A stretch of DNA of 64,000 nucleotides, from assembly GCF_900105925.1 (NCBI RefSeq), contig NZ_LT629791.1:992001-1056000 (forward strand), in the 5' to 3' direction. A model generated the notes under the pieces. The model saw only the letters and a list, made by a program, of their open reading frames with translations, made no database searches and was not told the DNA's origin. The stretch comes from Jiangella alkaliphila (lineage in GTDB: Bacteria > Actinomycetota > Actinomycetes > Jiangellales > Jiangellaceae). Below are positions 1 through 8,364 of this stretch, piece by piece. Within the stretch, counting starts at the first letter, position 1, and every line of letters begins with the position of its first letter. Both the position numbers and the translations under genes were made by a program.

Positions 1-314
1 AGGAACACGGCTACGCTGTCGGCGCCGAACGCGTCCTCGGCGCCCATGAGGATCGGGATCGAGAACCGGCCCTCGAGGTCGTTCGTGAGCAGCCCGACCG
101 TGCCGGTGCGGTCGGCCAGCAGGCTGCGGGCCAGCTCGTTCGGTGAGAACGAGAGTTGCTCGGCCGCCTCGACGACGCGCGCGCGGGTTTCGGCGCGCAC
201 CTGCTTGCGACCGTTGAGCGCCTTGGACGCGGTGGCGACCGAGACACCGGCCAGGCGGGCGACGTCGTTCAACGTCACCTTGCGCGAGGCCGACGATGGC
301 ACGGCGTTGTTCAT
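1..314 (-). CDS. LacI-family transcriptional regulator, N-terminal part (partial)
   Basis: Only the first ~104 residues lie in the window; the gene runs off the left edge. The N-terminus carries a classic LacI helix-turn-helix (VTLNDVARLAGVSVATASKAL, roughly residues 13-32), followed by the hinge region (SLLADRTGTVGLL) and the start of the periplasmic-binding-protein-like sensor domain. The ATG is preceded by a GGAGGCG ribosome site 8 nt upstream. It is divergent from a sugar ABC importer and glycosidase operon, so by family habit it should repress that operon and itself until a sugar ligand binds. The ligand cannot be read from the part visible. Confidence 0.93.
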   Translation of the reverse strand, partial: MNNAVPSSASRKVTLNDVARLAGVSVATASKALNGRKQVRAETRARVVEAAEQLSFSPNELARSLLADRTGTVGLLTNDLEGRFSIPILMGAEDAFGADSVAVF

Positions 315-339
315 GCTGCGAGCGCCTCCGTTGACGACA

Positions 340-491
340 TTTCGGCACAGCGTACCCGAGCGCCCCGAAAACAGGTAGAGCGAGTTTCGTGATCGATTTC
401 GGCGCCTTGCTCTGCTGGGCGAATCTGCGCGCTGTAGAGGGTTGACGTCGCCCAGTCGAACTCCTACCTTCGCAGAAAGCCTTTTCGGCAC
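340..491. promoter_or_regulatory. LacI/importer intergenic region with repeated TTTCGGC motifs
   Basis: The 243-bp gap between the LacI gene and the importer contains an exact 9-bp repeat TTTCGGCAC at 340-348 (26 bp upstream of the LacI start) and 483-491 (just downstream of the importer promoter), plus a shorter copy TTTCGGC at 397-403. Their placement suits a repressor acting on both divergent genes, but the motifs are not palindromic as LacI operators usually are, so this is a weak call. Confidence 0.3.
442..470 (+). promoter_or_regulatory. Sigma-70-type promoter of the first sugar importer operon
   Basis: TTGACG (442-447) and TACCTT (465-470) are separated by exactly 17 nt, close to the housekeeping consensus. 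Transcription would start near 477, giving a leader of about 80 nt before the lipoprotein ATG at 558. Confidence 0.65.
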
Positions 492-557
492 TTTCGTTCC
501 TGGTGCCGGCAAACGGAAGGCATCCCATCAGATTCGGTCCCACCGGGGAGACGGACG

Positions 558-1874
558 ATGCGACGTAGTACCAGGACACGGGCGACGACGGCCGTGACCG
601 CTGCTGTGCTGGCGCTCGTGGTGAGCGCCTGCGGCGGTGACGACGGCGACGACACCGACACCGCCGGCAGCGACGGCGACTCCTCGCCGGAGGCGTCGCT
701 GGCCGAGGGGGTCGACGACGGCAGCACCATCACGATGTGGACCAGGGCGGCCACCGAGGCGCAGTCCCAGCGGCTCGTCGACGCCTACAACGAGAGCCAC
801 GAGAACCAGGTCGAGCTGACGGTCATCCCGACCGACGACTACCTGCCACGGGTCGGCACGGCGGCGGGCGCGGGCGAGCTGCCCGACGTCCTCAGCCTCG
901 ACGTCGTGTTCGTGCCGCAGTTCACCACGGCCGGCGCGTATCTCGACATCACCGACCGCATCGACGCGCTGCCGTTCGCCGACGACCTCGCGCAGTCGCA
1001 CATCGACGTCGGCACGCAGGACGGCGCCAAGTACGTCGTGCCGCACGCGATGGACCTGTCGGTGCTCTTCTACAACAAGACCCTCTACGAGCAGGCGGGT
1101 CTCGACCCCGAGGCGCCGCCCACCACGATGGAAGAGTTCGCCGAGCACGCCCGCGCGGTCGACGCCCTGGGCGGCGATGTCAGCGGCACGTTCTTCGGCG
1201 GCAACTGCGGCGGCTGCTTCGTCTTCACCTGGTGGCCGAGCATCTGGGCCAGCGGCGCCGACGTCATGAACGAGGACGGCACCGAGTCGTTCCTGGCCGA
1301 GCCCGAGGCGCAGGCCGTCTACGACATCTGGAAGGGCCTGGTCGACGACGACATCGTCGGGCCCGGCACCCAGGACGAGGCCGGCCCGACGTGGACCGGC
1401 GTCTTCCCCGAGGGCAACATCGGCGTGATGCCGATGCCGTCCACGACGCTCGGCCTCATGCCCGACACGTTCGAGACCGGCGTCGCGCCGATCCCGGGCG
1501 TCGGCGGCGGCGAGTCGACGTTCGTCGGCGGCGACGCCGTCGGCATCTCCAGCAACAGCGAGGTCCCGGACGCGGCGTGGAACTTCATCGCCTGGACGCT
1601 CGGCGACGAGGCGCAGGTCGAGGTGCTCGCGCAGAACCGTGACGTCGTCGCCCGCACGGACCTCGCGTCGAACGAGTACTCCGACCAGGACCCGCGGCTG
1701 GTGACCATCAACGAGGTCGCCGGCGTCGGCCGGACGCCGTACTCGATGCGGTTCGGTGAGACGTTCAACGACCCGCAGGGCCCGTGGCTGCCGCTGGTGC
1801 GCAACTACGTGTTCGGCGACGGCTCGACGCTGGAGCAGGACAACGAGGCGGTCGACGCGTCGCTGCAGAGCTGA
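558..1874 (+). CDS. Sugar ABC transporter substrate-binding lipoprotein
   Basis: A 438-residue extracellular solute-binding protein of family 1. The N-terminus is a lipoprotein signal peptide with positively charged MRRSTRTR, a hydrophobic stretch and lipobox LVVSAC, giving Cys23 as the lipidated residue, followed by an Asp/Gly-rich linker. The mature part shows the family pattern (TITMWTRAATE at the start, LFYNKTLYEQAGLDPEAPPTTMEEF in the middle). It should bind an oligosaccharide or glycoside outside the membrane and deliver it to the permeases encoded next. An ATG with GGGGAGACG upstream fixes the start. No ATPase is encoded nearby, so a shared MsiK-type ATPase probably energises it (inference). 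Confidence 0.93.
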   Translation: MRRSTRTRATTAVTAAVLALVVSACGGDDGDDTDTAGSDGDSSPEASLAEGVDDGSTITMWTRAATEAQSQRLVDAYNESHENQVELTVIPTDDYLPRVGTAAGAGELPDVLSLDVVFVPQFTTAGAYLDITDRIDALPFADDLAQSHIDVGTQDGAKYVVPHAMDLSVLFYNKTLYEQAGLDPEAPPTTMEEFAEHARAVDALGGDVSGTFFGGNCGGCFVFTWWPSIWASGADVMNEDGTESFLAEPEAQAVYDIWKGLVDDDIVGPGTQDEAGPTWTGVFPEGNIGVMPMPSTTLGLMPDTFETGVAPIPGVGGGESTFVGGDAVGISSNSEVPDAAWNFIAWTLGDEAQVEVLAQNRDVVARTDLASNEYSDQDPRLVTINEVAGVGRTPYSMRFGETFNDPQGPWLPLVRNYVFGDGSTLEQDNEAVDASLQS

Positions 1875-1955
1875 CCGGGTCCGGTGGGGCCGCGACCACC
1901 CGCGGCCCCACCGGCACCCCGTCCGCCCGACCCTGCCAGAGGAAGGACCCGACGC

Positions 1956-2897
1956 TTGGCCAGCCCAGTCCTGCGCGAGCCCGCGGCTCCGCCGGCGCAC
2001 CAGACCCCGAGCTCCCGGGTCTGGTGGCGCACCCGGACGTTCCAGGGAGCGATGTACGCCGCGCCGGCCGCCCTCTTCGTGCTGCTGTTGTTCGTGGTCC
2101 CGCTGCTGCTGGTGGGCCAGATGTCGGCCAGCGAGTGGCCGCTGCTCCAGGGCGGCCAGGGCATCAACCTGCCCCACAACTACACCGGCATCGCCGACGA
2201 CCGGCTGTTCTGGCCGGCGGTCGGCTTCACGCTGAAGTACACCCTCATCGTCGTGGTGGTGCTGCTGGTCCTCTCGATGGGGATGGCGCTGCTGGTGCAG
2301 GAGCGCCGCCGCGGCGTCGGGCTGCTGCGCACCGCGTACTTCCTGCCGGTCTCGCTCGGCCTGGCGTCGGCGTCGCTGCTGTTCTGGGGGTTCTACAGCC
2401 CGCAGATCGGCCCGATCGACCCGATCCTGGAATGGCTGGGCATCATCGACGAGCCGATCCGCTGGATCGGGACGCCGAACATGGCGCTGTTCTCGTCGAT
2501 CGTGCTGGTGGTCTGGAAGTTCGCCGGGTTCTTCATGCTGATCCTCATGGTCGGGCTGCAGTCGATCCCGACCGAGGTCTACGAGGCCGCCCGGGTCGAC
2601 GGCGCCAGCAAGGTGCAGTCGTTCTTCCGCATCACGCTGCCGCTGCTGCGCCCGTCGATCGCGCTGTGCCTGATCATCTCGGTCACCGGGTCGCTGCTGG
2701 CGTTCGACCAGTTCTTCATCCTGACCAACGGCGGTCCGGACAACTCCACCACCACCGTGGTGATGATGATCTACCGGGAGGCGTTCCGCCGGTTCGACCT
2801 CGGCTCGGCGGCCGCGCTGTCCGTGGTCGTGCTGCTCGTGCTCCTGGTCATCAACATCGCCCAGTTCCGCTACCTGCGCCGCGGCGCGGACGACTGA
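1956..2897 (+). CDS. Sugar ABC transporter permease (MalF/UgpA type)
   Basis: A 313-residue inner-membrane permease with six predicted membrane helices and the binding-protein-dependent transport EAA loop (EVYEAARVDGASKVQSFFRI) that docks to the ATPase. The reading frame is open further upstream to 1884, but that extension is proline/arginine-rich with no ribosome site; a TTG at 1956 preceded by AGAGGAAGGA about 9 nt upstream is the better start. It lies 81 nt behind the binding protein and 10 nt ahead of the second permease, so all three are co-transcribed. Confidence 0.92.
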   Translation: MASPVLREPAAPPAHQTPSSRVWWRTRTFQGAMYAAPAALFVLLLFVVPLLLVGQMSASEWPLLQGGQGINLPHNYTGIADDRLFWPAVGFTLKYTLIVVVVLLVLSMGMALLVQERRRGVGLLRTAYFLPVSLGLASASLLFWGFYSPQIGPIDPILEWLGIIDEPIRWIGTPNMALFSSIVLVVWKFAGFFMLILMVGLQSIPTEVYEAARVDGASKVQSFFRITLPLLRPSIALCLIISVTGSLLAFDQFFILTNGGPDNSTTTVVMMIYREAFRRFDLGSAAALSVVVLLVLLVINIAQFRYLRRGADD

Positions 2898-2907
2898 GGG
2901 GCGACCG

Positions 2908-3732
2908 ATGAGACTGCAGCAGGCCATCGGCCGCACGTCGTTCTGGGTGTTCGGCGGCGGGCTGGCGATCATGTTCCTCGTCCCGCTGATCTGGACGGCC
3001 GTCGCGTCGGTGTCGCCGCACGGCGCGACGGCGCAGCAGGAGGGCTACGGGTTCAACAACTACCGGACGCTGACCGAGTACGACGCCGGGCTGCCCACGT
3101 ACCTGTGGAACAGCGCGTACGTCTCGATCCTGACGGTCGTGTTCACGCTCGTGCTGTCGTTGCTGGGCGGGTACGCGTTCGCCCGGTTCCGGTTCCCCGG
3201 GCGCGACGCGCTGTTCCTGCTGATCATCGCGATCCTCATGGTCCCGTACGCGACGCTGCTGGTGCCGCTGTGGGTGCTGATGGGCGAGCTGGGGCTGCGC
3301 AACTCGCTGACGGGCCTGGCGCTGGTGCTGACGCTGTACCAGCTGCCGTTCTCGATGTTCATGATGCGCATCTCGTTCGAGGCGGTGCCGCGCGAGATCG
3401 AGGAGTCCGCGCTGGTCGACGGCTGCGGCACGTTCGGCGTGCTGCGCCGGGTGCTGGTGTTCGCGGTGTGGCCCGGCATGATCACCGTCGGGCTGTTCGC
3501 GTTCCTGCACGCGTGGAACGACTTCATCGCGCCGCTGTTCATGATCAACGACAGCTCGCGGTACCCGCTGTCGCTGGCCATCGCCACGCTGCGGCAGCAG
3601 ACGATGGGCGCCGTCGACTTCGGCGCCACGCAGGCCGGCGTCGTGATCATGGCGCTGCCCTGCCTGCTGCTGTTCGTCCTCCTGCAACGGCACTACGTGC
3701 GCGGCTTCATGTCCGGAGCACTGAAGGGATGA
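2908..3732 (+). CDS. Sugar ABC transporter permease (MalG/UgpE type)
   Basis: A 274-residue partner permease with six predicted helices. The EAA loop reads EIEESALVDGCGTFGVLRRV, and the C-terminal segment HYVRGFMSGALKG is typical of the MalG-like carbohydrate permeases. It forms a heterodimer with the preceding permease in the cytoplasmic membrane. The gene follows the first permease by 10 nt and precedes the glycosidase by 61 nt. Confidence 0.93.
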   Translation: MRLQQAIGRTSFWVFGGGLAIMFLVPLIWTAVASVSPHGATAQQEGYGFNNYRTLTEYDAGLPTYLWNSAYVSILTVVFTLVLSLLGGYAFARFRFPGRDALFLLIIAILMVPYATLLVPLWVLMGELGLRNSLTGLALVLTLYQLPFSMFMMRISFEAVPREIEESALVDGCGTFGVLRRVLVFAVWPGMITVGLFAFLHAWNDFIAPLFMINDSSRYPLSLAIATLRQQTMGAVDFGATQAGVVIMALPCLLLFVLLQRHYVRGFMSGALKG

Positions 3733-3793
3733 GTCGCAGCGCGGCTCTCCCCGTCCCGCCGTCCCACCGATCCCTCCTGGAGGTGAATGCATC

Positions 3794-5743
3794 GTGCCCG
3801 CCGACCTGACCGCCGATGCCGGAACCCGCGACGACACCGGCGGCCGGCCCGTGGTGCCGAGCACCGGCCGGCTGCGCCCGCTCGGACTGCGCGAGGTGCG
3901 CATCACCGGAGGCTTCTGGGGCCACCGGCAGTCCGTCAACGCCGCGGCCACGCTGGAGCACAACCTGAGCTGGGAGCGCCGGGTCGGCTGGATCGACAAC
4001 TTCGCCGCCGTCGTCGAGGGCCGGGTGAGCCACGACCGCCGCGGCCGCGAGTTCTCCGACTCCGACGTCTACAAGCTGATCGAGGGCATGGCCTGGGAGG
4101 TCGCGCGCACCGGCGACGCGTTCGCCGCGGCGTCGATCGACGAGCTGTCGAAGGTGATCGAGCGGGCGCAGGAGCCCGACGGCTACCTCAACACCGCGTT
4201 CGGCCACGCCGGCCAGGGCTCGCGGTACTCAGATCTCGAGTGGGGCCACGAGCTGTACTGCTACGGCCACCTCATCCAGGCCGGCGTCGCGCTGCTGCGG
4301 GCCGGTGTCGACAGCCCGCTCGTCGACGTCGTCCTCCGCGCCGCCGACCACGTGTGCGCGGCGTTCGGGCCGTCGGGCAACCAGGGCGTCTGCGGGCACC
4401 CGGTCGTCGAGATGGCGCTGGTCGAGCTGTACCGGGTCACCGGTGAGCGGCGCTACCTCGACCAGGCCGCGCTGTTCGTCGATCGCCGCGGGCACGGCAC
4501 GCTCGCCGACGTCGAGTTCGGCCGGGCCTACTTCCAGGACCACGTGCCGGTGCGCTCCGCCGACGCGTTCCACGGGCACGCCGTCCGGGCGCTCTACCTG
4601 GCCTCCGGCGCCGTCGACGTCGCGGTCGAGACCGGCGACGACGAGCTGCTGGCCGCGATCGAGCGGCAGTGGGCCGCCACCGTCGCGCGGCGGACGTACA
4701 TCACCGGAGGCATGGGCGCCCGGCACATGGACGAGGCGTTCGGCGACGACTTCGTGCTGCCACCGGACCGCGCGTACTCCGAGACGTGCGCCGCGGTGGC
4801 GTCGGTGCAACTGTCGTGGCGGCTGCTGCTCGCCACCGGCGACGCGCGCTACGCCGACCTCGCCGAGCGGACGCTCTACAACGTCATCGCGACGTCACCG
4901 GCCGACGACGGCCGGTCCTTCTTCTACGTCAACACGCTGCATCGGCGCCGGATCGGCGGGCTGCCCGCGGTGGACCGGCAGCACCCGCGCGCCGAGTCCG
5001 GCGTCCGGGCGCCCTGGTTCGACGTGTCGTGCTGCCCGAACAACCTCGCCCGCACGTTCGCCAGCCTGGCCGCGTACCTCGTCACCGCCGACGAGGACGG
5101 CCTGCAGGTGCACCAGTTCGCCGACGCCTCGGTGTCGACGCGGCTCGCCGGCGGCCGGCCGGCGGGGTTCGAGATGTCGACCGGCTATCCGTCCGACGGC
5201 GCGGTCGTGCTGCGGGTGACAGAGACGTCGGCGGCGCCGTGGACGCTGTCCGTGCGGGTGCCCGCGTGGGCCGGCGACGGCGCCGTGCTGGTCGAGCCGT
5301 CCGGTGCCCGGCGCCCGGTCCGTCCCGGCGTCGCGTCGGTGACCGCGGCGTTCGCCGTCGGCGACGAGGTCCGGCTCGAGCTGCCCATGGAACCGCGCTG
5401 GGTCCGCGCCGACCCGCGCATCGACGCGCTGCGCGGCACCGTCGCCGCCGAGCAGGGCCCGCTGGTGCTGTGCGCCGAGTCCGCCGACCTGCCCGCCGGC
5501 CGTCACGTCGACGCCGTCCGCGTGGACGTCGACGCCCCGTTGGTCGCCGACGGTGACGGCGCGGTCGTGGCGTCCGGCGCCCTGGCCACCCCGGGCGATC
5601 GCGACTGGCCCTACACCCCCGACGCCGGCGCGGCGACCGCGACGACGCCGGCCCGGATCCGCCTCGTGCCCTACCACTCCTGGGCCTCCCGCGGCCCGTC
5701 GACGATGCGGGTCTGGCTGCCTGTTGTCACTGACCAACTCTGA
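3794..5743 (+). CDS. GH127-family glycoside hydrolase (beta-L-arabinofuranosidase type)
   Basis: A 649-residue protein of the DUF1680/GH127 family, which removes beta-L-arabinofuranose from plant glycans and hydroxyproline arabinosides. It begins with the family opening ITGGFWGHRQ. The zinc/cysteine active site is conserved: Glu330 and Cys332 in SETCAA, and Cys413-Cys414 in CCPNN, which line up with the Glu/Cys/Cys/Cys zinc site of characterised members, where the first Cys of the CC pair is the nucleophile. No signal peptide is visible, so it acts inside the cell on imported sugars. The start is a GTG behind a strong GGAGGTGA site. It is the enzyme of the LacI-controlled importer operon. Exact linkage specificity is not readable. 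Confidence 0.9.
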   Translation: MPADLTADAGTRDDTGGRPVVPSTGRLRPLGLREVRITGGFWGHRQSVNAAATLEHNLSWERRVGWIDNFAAVVEGRVSHDRRGREFSDSDVYKLIEGMAWEVARTGDAFAAASIDELSKVIERAQEPDGYLNTAFGHAGQGSRYSDLEWGHELYCYGHLIQAGVALLRAGVDSPLVDVVLRAADHVCAAFGPSGNQGVCGHPVVEMALVELYRVTGERRYLDQAALFVDRRGHGTLADVEFGRAYFQDHVPVRSADAFHGHAVRALYLASGAVDVAVETGDDELLAAIERQWAATVARRTYITGGMGARHMDEAFGDDFVLPPDRAYSETCAAVASVQLSWRLLLATGDARYADLAERTLYNVIATSPADDGRSFFYVNTLHRRRIGGLPAVDRQHPRAESGVRAPWFDVSCCPNNLARTFASLAAYLVTADEDGLQVHQFADASVSTRLAGGRPAGFEMSTGYPSDGAVVLRVTETSAAPWTLSVRVPAWAGDGAVLVEPSGARRPVRPGVASVTAAFAVGDEVRLELPMEPRWVRADPRIDALRGTVAAEQGPLVLCAESADLPAGRHVDAVRVDVDAPLVADGDGAVVASGALATPGDRDWPYTPDAGAATATTPARIRLVPYHSWASRGPSTMRVWLPVVTDQL

Positions 5744-5755
5744 CTAGAGTCAGAG
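5738..5755. promoter_or_regulatory. Palindrome covering the -10 box of the RraA-like gene
   Basis: CTCTGACT (5738-5745) and AGTCAGAG (5748-5755) form an exact 8-bp inverted repeat around AG. It overlaps the GH127 stop codon, and it contains a -10-like TAGAGT (5745-5750) 6 nt before the ATG at 5757. A protein bound here would block a leaderless promoter for the downstream gene. Confidence 0.5.
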
Positions 5756-5756
5756 G

Positions 5757-6437
5757 ATGTTCGAGAACCTGACGACGGCCCATCTCGCCGACGCGTGCGT
5801 GCGGGCCGGGGTGCCGGTGCGCTGCGCGTCGGTGCCGCCGGTGGTGCCCGGGTGGCGGGCGGCCGGGCGGGCGCTGCCGTGCGTGCACGTCGGCAGCGTC
5901 GACGTGTTCCTGGAGGCGTACGAGGCGGCCGGGCCGGGCGATGTGCTGGTGGTCGACAACGGCGGCCGGAGCGACGAGGCGTGCGTCGGGGACCTCGCGG
6001 TGCTCGAGGCGCGCGGCGCCGGGCTGTCCGGCGTCGTGATCTGGGGGCTGCATCGCGACAGCGCGGACATCCGGGCCATTGGGCTGCCGGTGTTCAGCCT
6101 CGGCGCCCTGCCCACCGGACCGCAGCGCCTCGACCCGCGCCCGGCCGACGGCGGGCTGGTGCTGGCCGCGGTGGCCGGCTTCGACGTCACCCGCGGCGAC
6201 GCGGTTCTGGCCGACGACGACGGCGTGGTCGTGGTGCCGTTCGACCGAGCCGGGGAGCTGACCGTGCTGGCCGCCGCCATCCGCGACACCGAGCGGCAGC
6301 AGGCCGACCTCGTCCACGCCGGCACGACGCTGCGCGACCAGCTCCGCTTCGCCGACTACCTGGCTCGTCGCCGCACGGAGCCTGACCTCACGTTCCGCGC
6401 CCACCTGCGCTCCATCGGCGGCGCCATCGAGGAGTGA
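5757..6437 (+). CDS. RraA-like protein (HMG/CHA aldolase fold)
   Basis: A 226-residue member of the RraA / 4-hydroxy-4-methyl-2-oxoglutarate aldolase family. The characteristic region runs from about residue 70 to 118: the loop GDLAVLEARGAGLSGVVIWG followed by RDSADIRAIGLPVFSLG, matching the family G-x-L-x-x-x-A-x-x-x-G-x-x-G-x-V-x-x-G and RD elements that bind a divalent metal and the oxo-acid. In the sugar operon it could cleave a branched 2-oxo acid arising from arabinose breakdown, but family members also include non-catalytic RNase E inhibitors. Substrate is unknown. No ribosome site at a useful distance; start probably leaderless. Confidence 0.8.
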   Translation: MFENLTTAHLADACVRAGVPVRCASVPPVVPGWRAAGRALPCVHVGSVDVFLEAYEAAGPGDVLVVDNGGRSDEACVGDLAVLEARGAGLSGVVIWGLHRDSADIRAIGLPVFSLGALPTGPQRLDPRPADGGLVLAAVAGFDVTRGDAVLADDDGVVVVPFDRAGELTVLAAAIRDTERQQADLVHAGTTLRDQLRFADYLARRRTEPDLTFRAHLRSIGGAIEE

Positions 6438-6456
6438 GGGCGGCACGCCTGCGGCG

Positions 6457-6861
6457 TCAGTCGCCGATCGCGAGATACAGCAGCGCCTTGCCGTACGCCT
6501 CCTCGGCCTGGTCGTCGTCGACCTCGACCGGCCGGCCGTCGACGTCGAGCGTCACCCGGTAGCTGTCGCCGGTGCGGTCCAGCCGGACGAACGCGCCGCC
6601 GAGCAGCTCACGCAGCCGCGACTCGCCGGGCAGCCAGAGCGCGGCCTCCTGCTCGACGCTGTCCAGCGCCCACTCGACGGTGCCGTTGAAGCCGAGCACC
6701 CGGCCGCCGCTCGGGAACTCGAGGACGTCGACGACCATGTGGCTGACCACGAAGACCTCGTCGTCCATGCCGCGGTCGGCGATGACGAACCGGTCACCGG
6801 GGCGCGGCTCCCACCGCAGCCCCGCCTCGCGCAGCTTCCGGGCCAGTTCGACGGAGATCAT
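6457..6861 (-). CDS. Conserved actinobacterial hypothetical protein
   Basis: A 134-residue soluble protein, small and acidic, beginning MISVELARKLREAGLRWEP. It has the central motif GDRFVIADRGMDDEVFVVSHMVVDV and ends with a short helix (EEAYGKALLYLAIG). I recognise it as a protein widespread in actinomycetes; some database entries call it a pilus assembly protein, but nothing in the sequence (no P-loop, no receiver domain, no membrane segment) supports that. It lies 33 nt downstream of the DinB-like gene on the same strand and converges on the RraA-like gene. Confidence 0.75.
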   Translation of the reverse strand: MISVELARKLREAGLRWEPRPGDRFVIADRGMDDEVFVVSHMVVDVLEFPSGGRVLGFNGTVEWALDSVEQEAALWLPGESRLRELLGGAFVRLDRTGDSYRVTLDVDGRPVEVDDDQAEEAYGKALLYLAIGD

Positions 6862-6894
6862 GCCCCCATTGTCTACCTCTGCGCGGTTCCCGGG

Positions 6895-7443
6895 TCAGCG
6901 GCGGCGGCCGAGCAGCCCGAGCAGCTTGGTCTGGTCGTCGGCGTCGTCGGGCACCGGGACCTCGGGACCGCAGACGCCGGGCCGGCGCAGGTTGTCGCCC
7001 AGCTGGCGGATCGTCGGCAGCAGCTCGGCGACGTCCTCGGGCGGGATGGTGTCGTCGAGGCCGGCGCCGCGGGCGATGTCCCAGCCGTGCACGATGAGGT
7101 CGAGGCCGAGGAACTGGTCGGCCGTCGCGGCCACCGTCGTCGGGCCGAACATGCCCTCGTACGACGTGTTCGCCCGCTCGGGGTCGTCGAGCAGCTCCTG
7201 CATGGCGTCGCGGGTGTGCCGCCAGGCGGCGACCGGGTCGTCCTCGACCGGCGGGCCGGGCGGCAGCGTCAGGCCACCGAGCTCGGCGACCCCGCCGTGC
7301 CAGTCGATCAGGTGCGCAACGACGTCGCGGGTGGTCCAGCCCTCGCACGGCGACGGCGACTCCCAGCGGTCCGCGGGGACGGACTCGATGCGGTGGTCCA
7401 GCACGGCGGCCAGCCGGCGGTAGCGGTCAGCGATGTCGGTCAT
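6895..7443 (-). CDS. TIGR03086-type DinB/mycothiol-dependent-like metal-binding protein
   Basis: A 182-residue four-helix-bundle protein related to mycothiol-dependent maleylpyruvate isomerase. The conserved elements are PCEGWTTRDVVAHLIDWHGG (metal His in HLIDWH) and LIVHGWDIARGAGLD with the second His, as in TIGR03086 proteins. Members use a metal and often mycothiol for isomerase or transferase reactions; the specific reaction here is unknown. The open frame extends to 7494, but the ATG at 7443 with GGTGGAG just upstream is the better start. It lies 60 nt behind the AraC gene on the same strand. Confidence 0.8.
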   Translation of the reverse strand: MTDIADRYRRLAAVLDHRIESVPADRWESPSPCEGWTTRDVVAHLIDWHGGVAELGGLTLPPGPPVEDDPVAAWRHTRDAMQELLDDPERANTSYEGMFGPTTVAATADQFLGLDLIVHGWDIARGAGLDDTIPPEDVAELLPTIRQLGDNLRRPGVCGPEVPVPDDADDQTKLLGLLGRRR

Positions 7444-7503
7444 GTCTCCACCCTGCCGCGACAGCGGGCGGTCGCGCTTGTACGGATGCGACATCGGGGT
7501 GAC

Positions 7504-8295
7504 TCAGGCCGCCCGGCCGGCCGGCGCGGGCGCTTCGTCGACCACCGAGCCGGGACCGTGCCAGTCGGGGACCTGGCTCTGCAGCAGCTCGCTGGGCGTG
7601 CACGACGCGATGCGGCGGCAGTCGTGGGAGAGGTGTGCCTGGTCGCTGTAGCCGGCAAGGACGGCCAGCCCGGCCAACCCGAGGGCGGCGTTGCCGGGCG
7701 AGCGGGCCAGCGCCATGAAGCGCTGCAGCCGCAGGATGACCCGGAGCATGGACGGCGGGTAGCCGAACGCGGCGCGGCTGCGGCGCTGCAGCTGGCGGTC
7801 GGTCAGCCCGGCGGCGTCGGCCAGCTCGGCGATGCTGCTGGAGCGCCGGCTCAGCACCCGGACCGTCCACGACACCAGCGGGTCGGGCCCGTCGGTCTCG
7901 GCCAGCCAACTCCGCGCCGCCGCCGTCAGCAGGGCCAGCCGGGCGTGCGCCGTCCCGGCGTCGGTGACCCGCCCGGCCAGCTCCTTCGCACCCGGACCGA
8001 GCAGGTCGTCGAGCCCGACCCGGGTGTCGAGCAGCACGTGCGCCGGGGTGCCCAGCAGGCCCGGCGCGACGCCGGGGCGGAACCGGACGCCGACCGCCTC
8101 GGTGCCGGACGGCGTCGTGACCGGCCACGCCGCGGTCTCGGGTCCGCACACGATGACCCGGCCGTCGGCCAGCCACATGACGTCGATGCAGCCGTCGGGC
8201 ACCAGCAGCTCGACGCCGTCGACCTGCGCCGACCAGCCGCACACGAGCGCGTCGCGCAGCTCGGGTGCCACAGCCACCGGGCGGTACCAGGACAT
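7504..8295 (-). CDS. AraC-family transcriptional regulator with DUF6597-type sensor domain
   Basis: A 263-residue regulator. Residues ~1-110 form the N-terminal domain found in many actinobacterial AraC proteins (RPVAVAPELRDALVCGW, LLVPDGCIDVMW, VGVRFRPGVAPGLLG). The C-terminal ~100 residues carry the two AraC helix-turn-helix units (SSIAELADAAGLTDRQLQRR and LAVLAGYSDQAHLSHDCRR). Its target is unknown; the DinB-like gene lies immediately downstream. The start is supported by a -10 box TAGGCT 8 nt upstream, suggesting a leaderless message. Confidence 0.88.
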   Translation of the reverse strand: MSWYRPVAVAPELRDALVCGWSAQVDGVELLVPDGCIDVMWLADGRVIVCGPETAAWPVTTPSGTEAVGVRFRPGVAPGLLGTPAHVLLDTRVGLDDLLGPGAKELAGRVTDAGTAHARLALLTAAARSWLAETDGPDPLVSWTVRVLSRRSSSIAELADAAGLTDRQLQRRSRAAFGYPPSMLRVILRLQRFMALARSPGNAALGLAGLAVLAGYSDQAHLSHDCRRIASCTPSELLQSQVPDWHGPGSVVDEAPAPAGRAA

Positions 8296-8303
8296 GAGTT
8301 ATC

Positions 8304-8358
8304 AGCCTAGGCCCGGGCACCGACAGGTCTGGGAAACGTCCGGACCGCTCTCTACGCT
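8304..8358. promoter_or_regulatory. Divergent -10 boxes between AraC regulator and sensor kinase
   Basis: On the minus strand TAGGCT (8309 to 8304) lies 8 nt before the AraC ATG. On the plus strand TACGCT (8353-8358) lies 6 nt before the kinase GTG. Neither start has a Shine-Dalgarno sequence. The minus-strand box is embedded in CCTAGG, a 6-bp palindrome. Confidence 0.5.
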
Positions 8359-8364
8359 GACCTG

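Noticed and set aside
528-2972. 814-aa minus-strand ORF across the binding protein and permease
   Set aside because: It mirrors recognised plus-strand genes, has an Arg/His/Asp-rich composition without family motifs, and reflects the codon bias of GC-rich DNA.
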